A stretch of DNA of 64,000 nucleotides from Palsa-513 sp050010595 (GTDB lineage Bacteria; Actinomycetota; Thermoleophilia; Solirubrobacterales; Solirubrobacteraceae): NCBI GenBank assembly GCA_050010595.1, contig JBEKKS010000004.1:62001-126000 (forward strand), given 5' to 3'. Within the stretch, counting starts at the first letter, position 1, and the number at the start of each line of letters is the position of its first letter. The translations under genes and the position numbers were made by a program. Positions 24,533-33,066 of this stretch are shown here, piece after piece. Under the pieces are notes generated by a model. That model worked only from the letters and a program-made list of their open reading frames with translations, ran no database searches and was not told the DNA's origin.

Positions 24533-26401
24533 TCAATTTAGTGGCTCGGCGGTGCTGCCGTGGGCGACGAGCGTCGCGTAGTGGCCGGAGCGCTCAATCA
24601 GCTCCTCGTGCGTGCCGCGCTCGACGATCCGGCCCTGGTCGAGCACGACTATCTGGTCGGCGTCGCGGACCGTCGAGAGCCGGTGGGCGATCGTGATCGT
24701 TGTCCGGCCCTGGGACAGATCGTCAAGTGCCTGCTGGACGGCGTACTCGGTCTGCGTGTCGAGCGAGCTCGTCGCCTCATCGAGCAGGAGCACGGGCGGG
24801 TTGCGCAGGATCGTGCGTGCGATCGCCATGCGCTGCTTCTCACCGCCGGAGAAGCGGTAGCCGCGCTCGCCGACGATCGTGTCGTAGCCCTCCGGCAGCG
24901 AAGCGATCAGGTCGTGGATTCGCGCGGCGCCAGCAGCCGCCTCGATCTCCTCGTCGGTCGCGTCAGGTTGCGCGAAGCGCAGGTTCTCGCGCACCGACGC
25001 GTGAAACAGATAGGTCTCCTGCGAGACGACGCCGACCGTCGCGGCAAGCGACTCGAAGGTCGCATCGCGCACGTCGACGCCATCGATCGTTACCCGCCCT
25101 TCCTGCGGCTCGTACAGACGCGCGACGAGGTAACCGAGCGTCGTCTTGCCGGCACCGGTCTCACCGACGATCGCCGTGCGCGTCCCAGCCGGGACGACGA
25201 GACTGACGTCCTGCAGCGTCCATGACGAGTCGGGCGTATAGCGGAAGCCAACGTCCTCGAGACGAACTTCACCGAGCAGCTCAGCCGGCCGCAGCTCCAC
25301 GGCGCCGGGCCGCTCCTCGATGTCGACCGGCAGGTCGAGGTACTCGAAGATCCGGTCGAACAGCGCGAGCGAAGCTTCGACGTCGGTTCCGACGGAGAGC
25401 AGCTGCGCCATCGGGAAGAGCAGCCTCGTCTGCAGCGTCGTGAAGGCGACGATCGTCCCGATCGTGATCGCCTTGCCGGCGACGTGCTCGCCCGCCAGCC
25501 AGTAGACGATCGCCGGCTGGACCGAGAAGACCATGTTGATCGTCGACATCATCCAACGGCCCGCCATCCGCGAATGGACCTCGAGGCCCGCCACGTCGTC
25601 GGACTCGGCCGTGAAGCGCTCGGCAAGGTCCTCGCTGCGGCCCATCGTCTTGCCGAGCATCATTCCCGAGACCGACAGCGACTCGGCAACGAGCGCGGAG
25701 ATGTCGGCAAGGCCTCGCTGGAGGCGCATCGTGATCGCGCGTCGCTCACGCCCGACACGCCGCGTCATCCAGACGAACAGCGGCAGCAGCCCGAGCGAGA
25801 TCGCCGCCAGCTGCCAGCTGAGCAGCGCCATGACGATTGTCGTCGAGATCACCGTGGTCGCGTTCTGAGCGATCGTCGTCGCCGTGTTGGTCGCGACGTT
25901 GTCGATCCCGCCGATGTCGTTTGCAATCCGCGATTGCACCTCGCCCGCGCGCGTGCGCGTGAAGAACGCCATCGACATCCGTTGGAGGTGGCGGTAGACG
26001 GCGACGCGCAGGTCGTGCATGACGCGCTGGCCAACCTCCGTCGAGACGTACGTCTGTACGACGCTGAGCGCGGCCGTCGCGATCGCGATCGCGATCATGC
26101 CGCCCACCAGCTCGGTCAGCAGCGTCGTCTTGTGCTGCAGGATCCCCTCGTTGAGCACGTCGCGCAACAGGAACGGCGAGATCATGCTCAGCCCCGAGGA
26201 GATGATGATCAGGAGCAGGACCCAACCGAGCTGCCAGCGGTAGGGAGCGAACAGCCTCACGATCCGGTGCGTATCGCGCTCGCGAGCCGGATCCATCAGC
26301 GCTGGTGGCGGCTCGCCGGAGGCGCCTGCGCGTCGCCCGCGACCCCGACCGCCACCGAACGCGCTCGCGCCATGCCCGCCGCTCTGGCCCCAGGCGCTCA
26401 T
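24533..26401 (-). CDS. ABC exporter, fused permease and ATPase
   Basis: This 622-residue half-transporter forms a homo- or heterodimeric exporter. After a Gly/Arg-rich cytoplasmic N-terminus (about 40 residues), six membrane helices span about residues 55-330. The ATPase follows: Walker A GETGAGKTTLGYL, Q-loop VVSQETYLF, signature SGGEKQRMAIAR, Walker B VLLLDEATSSLD and switch His in TIAHRLS. It overlaps the upstream MarR gene by ATGA (26398-26401), so drug- or metabolite-responsive expression through that repressor is likely. The substrate is unknown. Confidence 0.92.
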   Translation of the reverse strand: MSAWGQSGGHGASAFGGGRGRGRRAGASGEPPPALMDPARERDTHRIVRLFAPYRWQLGWVLLLIIISSGLSMISPFLLRDVLNEGILQHKTTLLTELVGGMIAIAIATAALSVVQTYVSTEVGQRVMHDLRVAVYRHLQRMSMAFFTRTRAGEVQSRIANDIGGIDNVATNTATTIAQNATTVISTTIVMALLSWQLAAISLGLLPLFVWMTRRVGRERRAITMRLQRGLADISALVAESLSVSGMMLGKTMGRSEDLAERFTAESDDVAGLEVHSRMAGRWMMSTINMVFSVQPAIVYWLAGEHVAGKAITIGTIVAFTTLQTRLLFPMAQLLSVGTDVEASLALFDRIFEYLDLPVDIEERPGAVELRPAELLGEVRLEDVGFRYTPDSSWTLQDVSLVVPAGTRTAIVGETGAGKTTLGYLVARLYEPQEGRVTIDGVDVRDATFESLAATVGVVSQETYLFHASVRENLRFAQPDATDEEIEAAAGAARIHDLIASLPEGYDTIVGERGYRFSGGEKQRMAIARTILRNPPVLLLDEATSSLDTQTEYAVQQALDDLSQGRTTITIAHRLSTVRDADQIVVLDQGRIVERGTHEELIERSGHYATLVAHGSTAEPLN

Positions 26402-26838
26402 CGCCGCTCCACGACGAGGCGCTCGAGCACCGCGAGCGCCTGCTCCAGGGTGTCGCGATCGTCATCGTGCAGCGCGGCGAGGGCACGCGCGAGGTAGGCA
26501 TCGCGCCGCGTGCGCGTCTCGCCGAGGAGCGTGCTCCCAGCCAGCGTCACGCCGACTCGATAGGAACGCCCATCGCAGGGGTCCGCGGCGCGCTCGACGA
26601 GGCCGCGACACTCGAGCATCGCGACAAGCCGCGTCGCAGTCGGGCGGCGAACGTCCTCGAGTCGTGCGAGCTCACTTGGCGTCAGCGGACCGCGGCGCCC
26701 GATCACGCCGAGGGCCGAGTCCAGTGCAGGGGGCAAGCCGCTCGCCGACTGGCGACGCAGCTGGCGCGAGAGCCGCACCACGACGCGCCGAAGACGCACC
26801 GGAAGCTCTACGTCGCTGCTCGTTTGAGAGATGATCAC
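26398..26838 (-). CDS. MarR-family transcriptional regulator
   Basis: This is a winged-helix repressor of about 146 residues. The core ALGVIGRRGPLTPSELARLEDVRRPTATRLVAMLECRGLVERAADPCDGRSYRVGVT-type region holds the recognition helix (PTATRLVAML) and the wing with the family's Asp-x-Arg (DPCDGRSY). Start choice is uncertain: tandem GTG codons at 26838 and 26841 lie directly beside a palindrome that is probably its operator, so a start further inside is possible. The gene overlaps the ABC exporter by four bases and so most likely controls it together with itself. Confidence 0.82.
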   Translation of the reverse strand: MIISQTSSDVELPVRLRRVVVRLSRQLRRQSASGLPPALDSALGVIGRRGPLTPSELARLEDVRRPTATRLVAMLECRGLVERAADPCDGRSYRVGVTLAGSTLLGETRTRRDAYLARALAALHDDDRDTLEQALAVLERLVVERR

Positions 26839-26845
26839 CACGATA

Positions 26846-26860
26846 GTTAGCTGTGCTAAC
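26846..26860. promoter_or_regulatory. Palindromic operator, probable MarR box
   Basis: GTTAGC-TGT-GCTAAC is a perfect 6-3-6 inverted repeat between the divergent marR-like and NUDIX genes. Sequence and spacing resemble known MarR-family sites. On the minus strand a TTGATA hexamer lies just upstream and TATCGT just downstream with a 17-base spacer, so the palindrome fills the promoter spacer, where a bound repressor would block polymerase. Confidence 0.7.
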
Positions 26861-26917
26861 CATATCAATGCCGTGTCGCCGACTCCGCGACTGCCGACGC
26901 CGTAGCCTGTGCCGTCG

Positions 26918-27568
26918 ATGGAGCTCAGCCCAGGGATCATCGCGCGCGGCCCGTGGCGGGAAGACCAGGTTCACGTCAGCTGGAACGAAGAGCTCTTCGA
27001 GCCGCCGGCGGTGGCGGCGCGCGCTGCCGATCAAGCGATCAAGGAGCTCGCCGCGCGCGGCTCGCCCTCGCACGACGGGATGAGCATGCGGCTCGTCGAC
27101 CTGCGCGCGAGCGCTACGGCGCTCGAGCTCGAGCTGCAGCCGATCCGTTGGGCGCTTCGCCTCAGCCCGACCGACGCGCTGCAGAGCCTGGCGGCGATGT
27201 GCGCGGTGCGGGCCGCCGACGGCCGCTGGCTTGCCGGCCGCCGCGCGGACTGGCTTGCCTCCTGGCCAGGACGCTGGGCGCTCGGCGCCGGCGGCTCGGT
27301 GGACCCGGGCGAGAGCCCGGTGCAGACACTCCATCGTGAGCTCGCGGAGGAGTGGTCGGTGCGCGCTCAACAAATGACGATCGAGGCGCTGCTGCTGCTC
27401 GAGCAACGCCTCGTGCTCTTCATCGGCGTGGCGTGGCTCGCACCCGACGCGCGGCCGGTGGCCGATTCGGAGCACTCGGGCTACGCCTGGTGGCCGCCGC
27501 AGCCCGACCGCTGGCCATCCGAAGCGGACGGCGACGTGCGCGAGATGGGCCTGCTGCTCGCGTCGTGA
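26918..27568 (+). CDS. NUDIX hydrolase
   Basis: This is a 216-residue hydrolase of nucleoside diphosphates linked to a moiety X. The NUDIX box is GGSVDPGESPVQTLHRELAEEW, matching Gx5Ex7REUxEE with one conservative change at the end. The N-terminal 75 residues form an additional acidic domain (WREDQVHVSWNEELFEPP) that I do not recognise. ATG 26918 is preferred over GTG 26909. It overlaps the following DUF3817 gene by GTGA. It is divergent from marR and shares the palindromic control region. Confidence 0.85.
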   Translation: MELSPGIIARGPWREDQVHVSWNEELFEPPAVAARAADQAIKELAARGSPSHDGMSMRLVDLRASATALELELQPIRWALRLSPTDALQSLAAMCAVRAADGRWLAGRRADWLASWPGRWALGAGGSVDPGESPVQTLHRELAEEWSVRAQQMTIEALLLLEQRLVLFIGVAWLAPDARPVADSEHSGYAWWPPQPDRWPSEADGDVREMGLLLAS

Positions 27569-27891
27569 TCACATTCAAGAACCTCGAGCGAGTGTCGTTC
27601 ACCCACTCGATCATCTACACAGCCCTACTGATAGTTGCGTTCGGCTTTCACAATCCCCAACCCGAGACGGTGATACTCGGCTTCAGCCACGGCATCCTGT
27701 GGATCGCGATGTCGCTCGTCTGCCTCTACGCGGCGCGCCGGCGCATCCTTCCGCTGCGCATCGCAGTGGCAGTCGCGGTACTCGGCGGAATCGGGCCCTT
27801 CTTCGGCAGCGCAGAGTTCGTGCGCGAGACCCGCCGCCGGGCGCGCCGGGCAAGCCCGGAACCGCCCGAGTCCAGCCAATCGCCACGCTAG
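27565..27891 (+). CDS. DUF3817 small integral membrane protein
   Basis: This 108-residue membrane protein has about three hydrophobic segments. The pattern FKNLERVSFTHSIIYTALLI, then VILGFSHGILWIAMSLVCLYAARR, then AVAVAVLGGIGPFFGSAEF with a charged C-terminal tail, matches DUF3817, a widespread actinobacterial family of unknown function. It starts at GTG 27565, overlapping the NUDIX stop (GTGA), so it is translationally coupled to it. An in-frame N-terminal extension upstream to 27352 is Arg-rich antisense-type sequence and was dropped. Confidence 0.82.
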   Translation: MITFKNLERVSFTHSIIYTALLIVAFGFHNPQPETVILGFSHGILWIAMSLVCLYAARRRILPLRIAVAVAVLGGIGPFFGSAEFVRETRRRARRASPEPPESSQSPR

Positions 27892-27901
27892 AGTGCATGT
27901 A

Positions 27902-30900
27902 ATGGCCGTCGACACGACGCTCCAGGTCGTCATGCCGAAGATGGGGGACTCGGTCGCCGAGGGCACCGTGCTCGAGTGGCGCAAAGCCGAAGGCGATCCG
28001 GTCGACGCCGACGAGACGATCGTCGAGATATCGACCGACAAGGTCGACGCAGAGGTAGCGGCTCCCGCGAGCGGCACGCTCGTGAAGATCCATGCCGCCG
28101 AGGGTGACAGCGTGACCGTCGGCAGCGTGCTCGCGGAGATCGCGCCCTCGAACGGCTCAGACCCGGTCGCGGGCGACGTTCCGCCGCAGCAGGACGGTGA
28201 GCCGGCGGTCGTCGACATCGTCACGCCGAAGGCCGGCGAGTCGGTGACCGAGGGCACGATCCTCGACTGGGCGGTCAAGGTCGGCGAGCGCGTGAAGGCC
28301 GGGCAGACGGTCGTCGAAATCTCGACCGACAAGGTCGACGTCGAGCTTCCGGCGCCCGCTGACGGCACAATCACAGAACTGCTCGTCAGCGCCGGTGAGA
28401 CCGTCACGGTGGGCCAGGTAATCGGTCGGATCGAATCCGGCTCCGCCGGCTCCGATCCGACCGTCGCCGAGGCCGCGCCCGCCGCGCGGGAAGCTTCAGC
28501 AACCAGTCAGCCCGCGTCCAACGGAGCGAAGGCATCGCCTGTTGCGCGTCGCGCCGCGCAGGCGCACGCGGTCGACCTAGGCGCGCTCGACGGCTCCGGA
28601 CCCGGCGGCCGCATAACCAAGGCCGACGTCCTCGAAGCTGCCGGACGACCCGGGCCGGTGCAAGCCGGCACGGCGACGTCGACGTCGACGTCGACGGCTA
28701 TCAAGGGGGGCGCCGCGATGCTCGTCCGCTACATGGACGAGAGCCGGAGCATCCCGACCGCCACGAGCTTGCGCACGATCGCGGTCGGCACGCTTGACGA
28801 GCGGCGCCGCCAGCTCAAGGACGCCGGCAAGAAAGTCTCCTTCACGCACCTGATCGCCTACGCGATCGCTCGCGCTGGGACCGAGCTGCCGGTGATGGCA
28901 AACCACTTCGCCGAGGTCGATGCGGTTCCCCACAGGATCGACGACGGCGCCGTCCATCTCGGCTTGGCGGTCGACGTCGAGAAGAAGGACGGGTCGCGCA
29001 CGCTGATGGTCCCGGTGCTGCGAGACGCCGGGCGCCAGCCGTTCGATGCGTTTCTCGCAAGCTACGACGCGCTTGTCGAGAAGGCGCGCACGAACGCGTT
29101 GACCGCCGACGACCTGGTCGGCGCGAACATCACGCTGACAAATCCGGGAGGCCTCGGCACCGGCGCGTCGATCCCGCGCCTGATGGCCGGCCAGGGCACG
29201 ATCGTCGCGACCGGCGCGATCGCCTACCCGCCCGGCCTCGCGACCGTCGGCGCCCAGATCGGCGCCGAAAAGGTCATGACACTGACCTCGACCTACGACC
29301 ACCGCATCATCCAGGGCGCTGAATCTGGTCGCTTCCTCGCCCGTGTCGAAGGCCTGCTGGCCGGCGATGACGATTTCTATGGTGGCGTCTTTGAAGCGCT
29401 GGGCATCGAACTTCCCGTGCTTGCGCCCACCGTGCCCGCCGCGGCGCCCGCACCCGCGCCGGCGCCGGCGCCGCCGAGCGAGCAGCTGCTCGAAGCCGTG
29501 CAGGCCGCCGATTCGCTGGTCGCGGCACACCGCACGTTCGGTCATCTCGCAGCGCGCCTCGATCCGCTCGGCTCACCGCCGGTCGGCGATCCCGCACTGG
29601 ATCCGGGCCCGCTCGGCCTGACGCCGGAGATGATGCGCCAGATCCCTTCGCGGATCCTCCACATCCACGTTCCCGGCCGCACCCTCGCCGAGGCCTTCCC
29701 CCACCTGCACGAGACCTACTGCAGCACGATCGCCTACCAGATCGAGCACATCGGCTCGCATCGCCAGCGCGCGTGGCTACGCCAGGCGATCGAGAGCGGC
29801 GAGTTCCGCAAGCCGCTGTCACCGGAGCGCCAGCGCGAGCTGCTCAAGCGCCTGATCGAGGTCGACGCGCTCGAGCGCTTCATGCACAAGGCGTATCTCG
29901 GCCAGCACCAGTTCTCGATCGAGGGCCTCGACATGACGGTGCCGATGCTCGACGCGATGATCCGGCTCGCCGCGGCGGGTGGCGCCGAGGAGGTCGTGAT
30001 CGGGATGGCGCATCGCGGTCGCCTCAACGTGCTCGCGCACAACCTGGGTCGCAGCTACGAGTCGATCTTCGCCGAGTTCGAGGGCGCGACCACGATGGAT
30101 GCGATCACGACGAAGCCACAGGGCGGGACGGGCGACGTCAAGTACCACCACGGCGCGCAGGGCGCGCAGCGGATGGCCTCCGGCCAGCTCGTGCGCGTCA
30201 ACCTGGAGTCGAACCCGTCCCACCTGGAATATGTCTCGCCGGTCGTGATGGGCGCGACGCGCGCGGCGCAGACGACGAGCAATGGCGCGCGGATCGTGCA
30301 GTCGGTAACGGCCGCCGTTCCGATCGTGATCCACGGCGACGCGGCGTTCCCCGGCCAGGGCGTGGTCGCGGAGACGCTCAATCTGCAGGCACTCGATGGC
30401 TATCAGGTCGGCGGCACGCTGCACCTGATCACCAACAACCAGGTCGGCTTCACGACCGACCCTGACGATGGGCGCTCGACGCGCTGGGCCTCGGATCTCG
30501 CGAAGGGCTTCGACGTGCCGATCATCCACGTCAATGCCGACGACGTGGAGGCTTGCATGTCGGCGGTCGAGCTTGCGTTCGCGTTCCGCTCCGAGTTCGG
30601 TCACGACGTCCTGATCGACCTGATCGGCTACCGCCGCTACGGCCACAACGAGTCCGACGAGCCTGCATATACGCAGCCGGAGATGTACGAGACGATCAAG
30701 GCGAAGCAGCGCGTCAGCGAGCTTTGGGCAGATCAGCTAGTTGCACGCGGCGTGACGACGCGTGCCGAGGTCGACGCACAGGATCAGGCAGTCTGGGACG
30801 TTCTCACCGAGGCGCACCAGGCACTGAAGGCAAAGATCGCGTCGGCGACCGAGAGCGGCGCCGAGGACCAGCCGAGCGGCGAGTACCGCCTCGACAGCAC

Positions 30901-32125
30901 GCCCTCGCCCGGCGTGAACACGGCAGTCGCAGGCGCCGTACTCGCGGAGCTGAACGAAGAGCTACTGCGGATTCCGGCCGACTTCACGGTCCACCCGAAG
31001 CTCGTGCGCCAGCTCGATCGACGCCGCGAAGCGCTCAAGACAGGGATCGGCATCGACTGGGCGCACGCCGAGGCGCTCGCCTTCGCTTCGCTGCTGCGCG
31101 AAAGCAAGCCGATTCGCCTGACCGGCCAGGACAGCGAGCGCGGCACCTTCAGCCAGCGCCATCTTGTCCTGCACGACGCGCGCAACGGGCAGGCGCTCTG
31201 CCCGATCCAGAGCCTGCCGAGCGCAAGCGCGCCGTTCGAGCTGCACAACAGCCCGCTGTCCGAGCTCGGCTGCATGGGCTTCGAGTATGGCTATAGCCAG
31301 GAGTCACCAGAGACGCTCGTGCTGTGGGAGGCCCAGTTCGGCGATTTCGTCAACAGCGCGCAGGTGATCGTCGACCAGTTCATCGCCTCGGGACTAGCCA
31401 AGTGGGGCCAGACATCACGCCTCACCCTGCTGTTGCCGCACGGCTACGAGGGCTCGGGCCCGGAGCACTCCTCGGCCCGACTCGAGCGTTTCCTGCAGCT
31501 CGCAGCCGAAGGGAACCTGCGCGTCGCGAACCTGACGACGCCGGCTCAGTATTTCCACCTGCTGCGCGAGCAGGCGCAGACGATCAAGCAGCGCCCGCTC
31601 GTCGTGATGACGCCGAAATCGCTGCTGCGCTTGGCACAGGCACAGAGCACGCTCGCGGAGCTGACCGACGACCAGCTGCACGGCGTGCTCGCCGAGCCGG
31701 GGATCGACGAGTCCAAGGTCAGGCGGCTGATCCTCTGCACGGGCAAGATCTATTACGACCTCGCGACCCATGCCGACCGGCCGGCCGCCGAGCAGATCGC
31801 GATCGGCCGCGTCGAGCTGCTCTACCCCTTCCCCGAGCAGGAGGTTCGCGACCTGCTCACCCGCTACCCGAACCTGCGCGAGGTCGTCTGGACCCAGGAG
31901 GAGCCGCGCAACATGGGCGCGCGCGCCTACATGTCCCAGCGGCTACGTCAGATCATGGACGACACCGCGCTCGAGTTCGCCTACATCGGCCGGCCCGAGC
32001 GCGCGAGCCCAGGCGAGGGCTACCCCGCAGCACACGCGATGGAGCAGAGCCGGATCGTGCGCGCCGCGCTCGACATCTCCCAGCCGGTCTCGCAGTTCCC
32101 GATGCTCTTCCCGGGCGAGCGGTAG
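27902..32125 (+). CDS. Fused 2-oxoglutarate dehydrogenase E2-E1 with two lipoyl domains
   Basis: This 1407-residue enzyme combines dihydrolipoyl succinyltransferase and thiamine-dependent E1. Domains in order (from ATG 27902): lipoyl 1 with lipoyl-Lys47, lipoyl 2 with Lys144 (both in EISTDKVD), peripheral subunit-binding domain about 210-247 (SPVARRAAQ to GGRITKADVL), E2 catalytic domain about 270-510 with His467 in TYDHRIIQGAESG, a Pro/Ala linker, then E1 to the end (HQFSIEGLDM, GMAHRGRLNVL, HGDAAFPGQGVVAETLNL, TNNQVGF). The better-known actinobacterial Kgd/OdhA proteins have E2 core plus E1 but lack lipoyl and binding domains and borrow lipoyl groups from AceF; here they are built in. GTG 27893 is an alternative start. 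A strong terminator follows at 32138-32170. Confidence 0.93.
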   Translation: MAVDTTLQVVMPKMGDSVAEGTVLEWRKAEGDPVDADETIVEISTDKVDAEVAAPASGTLVKIHAAEGDSVTVGSVLAEIAPSNGSDPVAGDVPPQQDGEPAVVDIVTPKAGESVTEGTILDWAVKVGERVKAGQTVVEISTDKVDVELPAPADGTITELLVSAGETVTVGQVIGRIESGSAGSDPTVAEAAPAAREASATSQPASNGAKASPVARRAAQAHAVDLGALDGSGPGGRITKADVLEAAGRPGPVQAGTATSTSTSTAIKGGAAMLVRYMDESRSIPTATSLRTIAVGTLDERRRQLKDAGKKVSFTHLIAYAIARAGTELPVMANHFAEVDAVPHRIDDGAVHLGLAVDVEKKDGSRTLMVPVLRDAGRQPFDAFLASYDALVEKARTNALTADDLVGANITLTNPGGLGTGASIPRLMAGQGTIVATGAIAYPPGLATVGAQIGAEKVMTLTSTYDHRIIQGAESGRFLARVEGLLAGDDDFYGGVFEALGIELPVLAPTVPAAAPAPAPAPAPPSEQLLEAVQAADSLVAAHRTFGHLAARLDPLGSPPVGDPALDPGPLGLTPEMMRQIPSRILHIHVPGRTLAEAFPHLHETYCSTIAYQIEHIGSHRQRAWLRQAIESGEFRKPLSPERQRELLKRLIEVDALERFMHKAYLGQHQFSIEGLDMTVPMLDAMIRLAAAGGAEEVVIGMAHRGRLNVLAHNLGRSYESIFAEFEGATTMDAITTKPQGGTGDVKYHHGAQGAQRMASGQLVRVNLESNPSHLEYVSPVVMGATRAAQTTSNGARIVQSVTAAVPIVIHGDAAFPGQGVVAETLNLQALDGYQVGGTLHLITNNQVGFTTDPDDGRSTRWASDLAKGFDVPIIHVNADDVEACMSAVELAFAFRSEFGHDVLIDLIGYRRYGHNESDEPAYTQPEMYETIKAKQRVSELWADQLVARGVTTRAEVDAQDQAVWDVLTEAHQALKAKIASATESGAEDQPSGEYRLDSTPSPGVNTAVAGAVLAELNEELLRIPADFTVHPKLVRQLDRRREALKTGIGIDWAHAEALAFASLLRESKPIRLTGQDSERGTFSQRHLVLHDARNGQALCPIQSLPSASAPFELHNSPLSELGCMGFEYGYSQESPETLVLWEAQFGDFVNSAQVIVDQFIASGLAKWGQTSRLTLLLPHGYEGSGPEHSSARLERFLQLAAEGNLRVANLTTPAQYFHLLREQAQTIKQRPLVVMTPKSLLRLAQAQSTLAELTDDQLHGVLAEPGIDESKVRRLILCTGKIYYDLATHADRPAAEQIAIGRVELLYPFPEQEVRDLLTRYPNLREVVWTQEEPRNMGARAYMSQRLRQIMDDTALEFAYIGRPERASPGEGYPAAHAMEQSRIVRAALDISQPVSQFPMLFPGER
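28675..28696 (+). repeat. GACGTC hexanucleotide microrepeat in the E2 linker
   Basis: Three full and one partial GACGTC units encode a TSTSTST linker between the subunit-binding and E2 catalytic domains of the fused dehydrogenase. The repeat could change length by slippage without shifting frame. Confidence 0.7.
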
Positions 32126-32137
32126 TGGCGTCGCGGC

Positions 32138-32170
32138 TTTTCTAGAGCCGGCTCCGCCGGCTCTAGAAAA
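32138..32170. terminator. Bidirectional intrinsic terminator, 15-base perfect stem
   Basis: TTTTCTAGAGCCGGC, loop TCC, then GCCGGCTCTAGAAAA forms a perfect inverted repeat between convergent genes. T-runs flank the GC-rich stem on either strand, so it can end both the 2-oxoglutarate dehydrogenase transcript and the nucS transcript. Confidence 0.9.
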
Positions 32171-32240
32171 CCGCTCCTTTGGCCCTGGACTAGTGCGCGG
32201 GTGGTGGGGCGCACCCTTTGCGGCAGCACGCCATGTTTCT

Positions 32241-32918
32241 TCAGACCGCAAACAGCTTCAGGTCCGGTTCGCGGGTGCCGCGGAGCTCTTCGAGGGAGAC
32301 CTCGACGCAGGCGATGCCGCGGGACTCGGCGAGGACGCGTGCTTGGGGCTTGATCGTCTGCGCCGCGAGGACGCCGCGGCAGTCCGCCAGGGGCGCGTCG
32401 AGTCGGATCCGCTCGAGGTAGCGGGCGAGCTGCTCGACCGCCTCGATCGTGCCGACCCGCTTGATCTCCACGGCGACCCACCCGTCGGCACCGTCCCGGC
32501 ACATCAGGTCAACCGGTCCGATATCGGTCGGCCACTCGCGACGGACGAGACGGAAGCCCTCGCCGCAGTGGACCGGGCGCTCGGCCAAGAGCTCCTGCAG
32601 GTCGCGCTCGACACCGTCCTTCTCGAGCGGGACGCCAAGGTCGGCATCGTGGGTCATGTCGGCAAGGACTTCGTCGATCGTGATCTCGAGCAGCTCCGAC
32701 CCCTTCAGCTTGCGCACCTCGATCCGCGTCGGCGGCTCTCCCTCGATGTCGATCGCAGTGGGGGCGGACATCCAGTTCAGAGGCTTGTAGCCACCGCTGT
32801 CGGCGTGCACGAGGACCGAGCCGTCTGCCTTGAGCAGGAGCAGGCGAACCGCCGGCGGCAGCGTTGTCGAGAGGCGGCCGCTGTAGGCGACGGCGCAGCG
32901 GGCGACGATCAAGCGCAC
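32241..32918 (-). CDS. nucS: Mismatch-specific endonuclease NucS/EndoMS
   Basis: This 225-residue RecB-like nuclease cuts both strands at G-T, G-G and T-T mismatches; it provides mismatch repair in actinobacteria and archaea that lack MutS-MutL. N-terminal domain: MRLIVARCAVAYSGRL, LLLLKADGSVLVHAD, YKPLNWMSAP. Catalytic domain: GPVDLMCRDG, then VAVEIKRVGTIEAVEQLARYLE, the Asp-x(n)-ExK nuclease triad. The C-terminal DLKLF is a sliding-clamp binding peptide, as in studied homologues. The start is GTG 32918. Convergent with the 2-oxoglutarate dehydrogenase gene across the terminator. Confidence 0.93.
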   Translation of the reverse strand: MRLIVARCAVAYSGRLSTTLPPAVRLLLLKADGSVLVHADSGGYKPLNWMSAPTAIDIEGEPPTRIEVRKLKGSELLEITIDEVLADMTHDADLGVPLEKDGVERDLQELLAERPVHCGEGFRLVRREWPTDIGPVDLMCRDGADGWVAVEIKRVGTIEAVEQLARYLERIRLDAPLADCRGVLAAQTIKPQARVLAESRGIACVEVSLEELRGTREPDLKLFAV

Positions 32919-33066
32919 CGACGAAAGCTATCCCGGCGGTCCGACGGCGCGGTCGCGGTTTCTCTCAAGTTGCGGGGTTCTCGGCGGCGCCAGGCGCCCG
33001 CGGTCGCAAATTGCGCGCGCGGAGTGCTGGACTCCGACCGGCGCGCTGCGTAGCTTTCCCGTCGCT

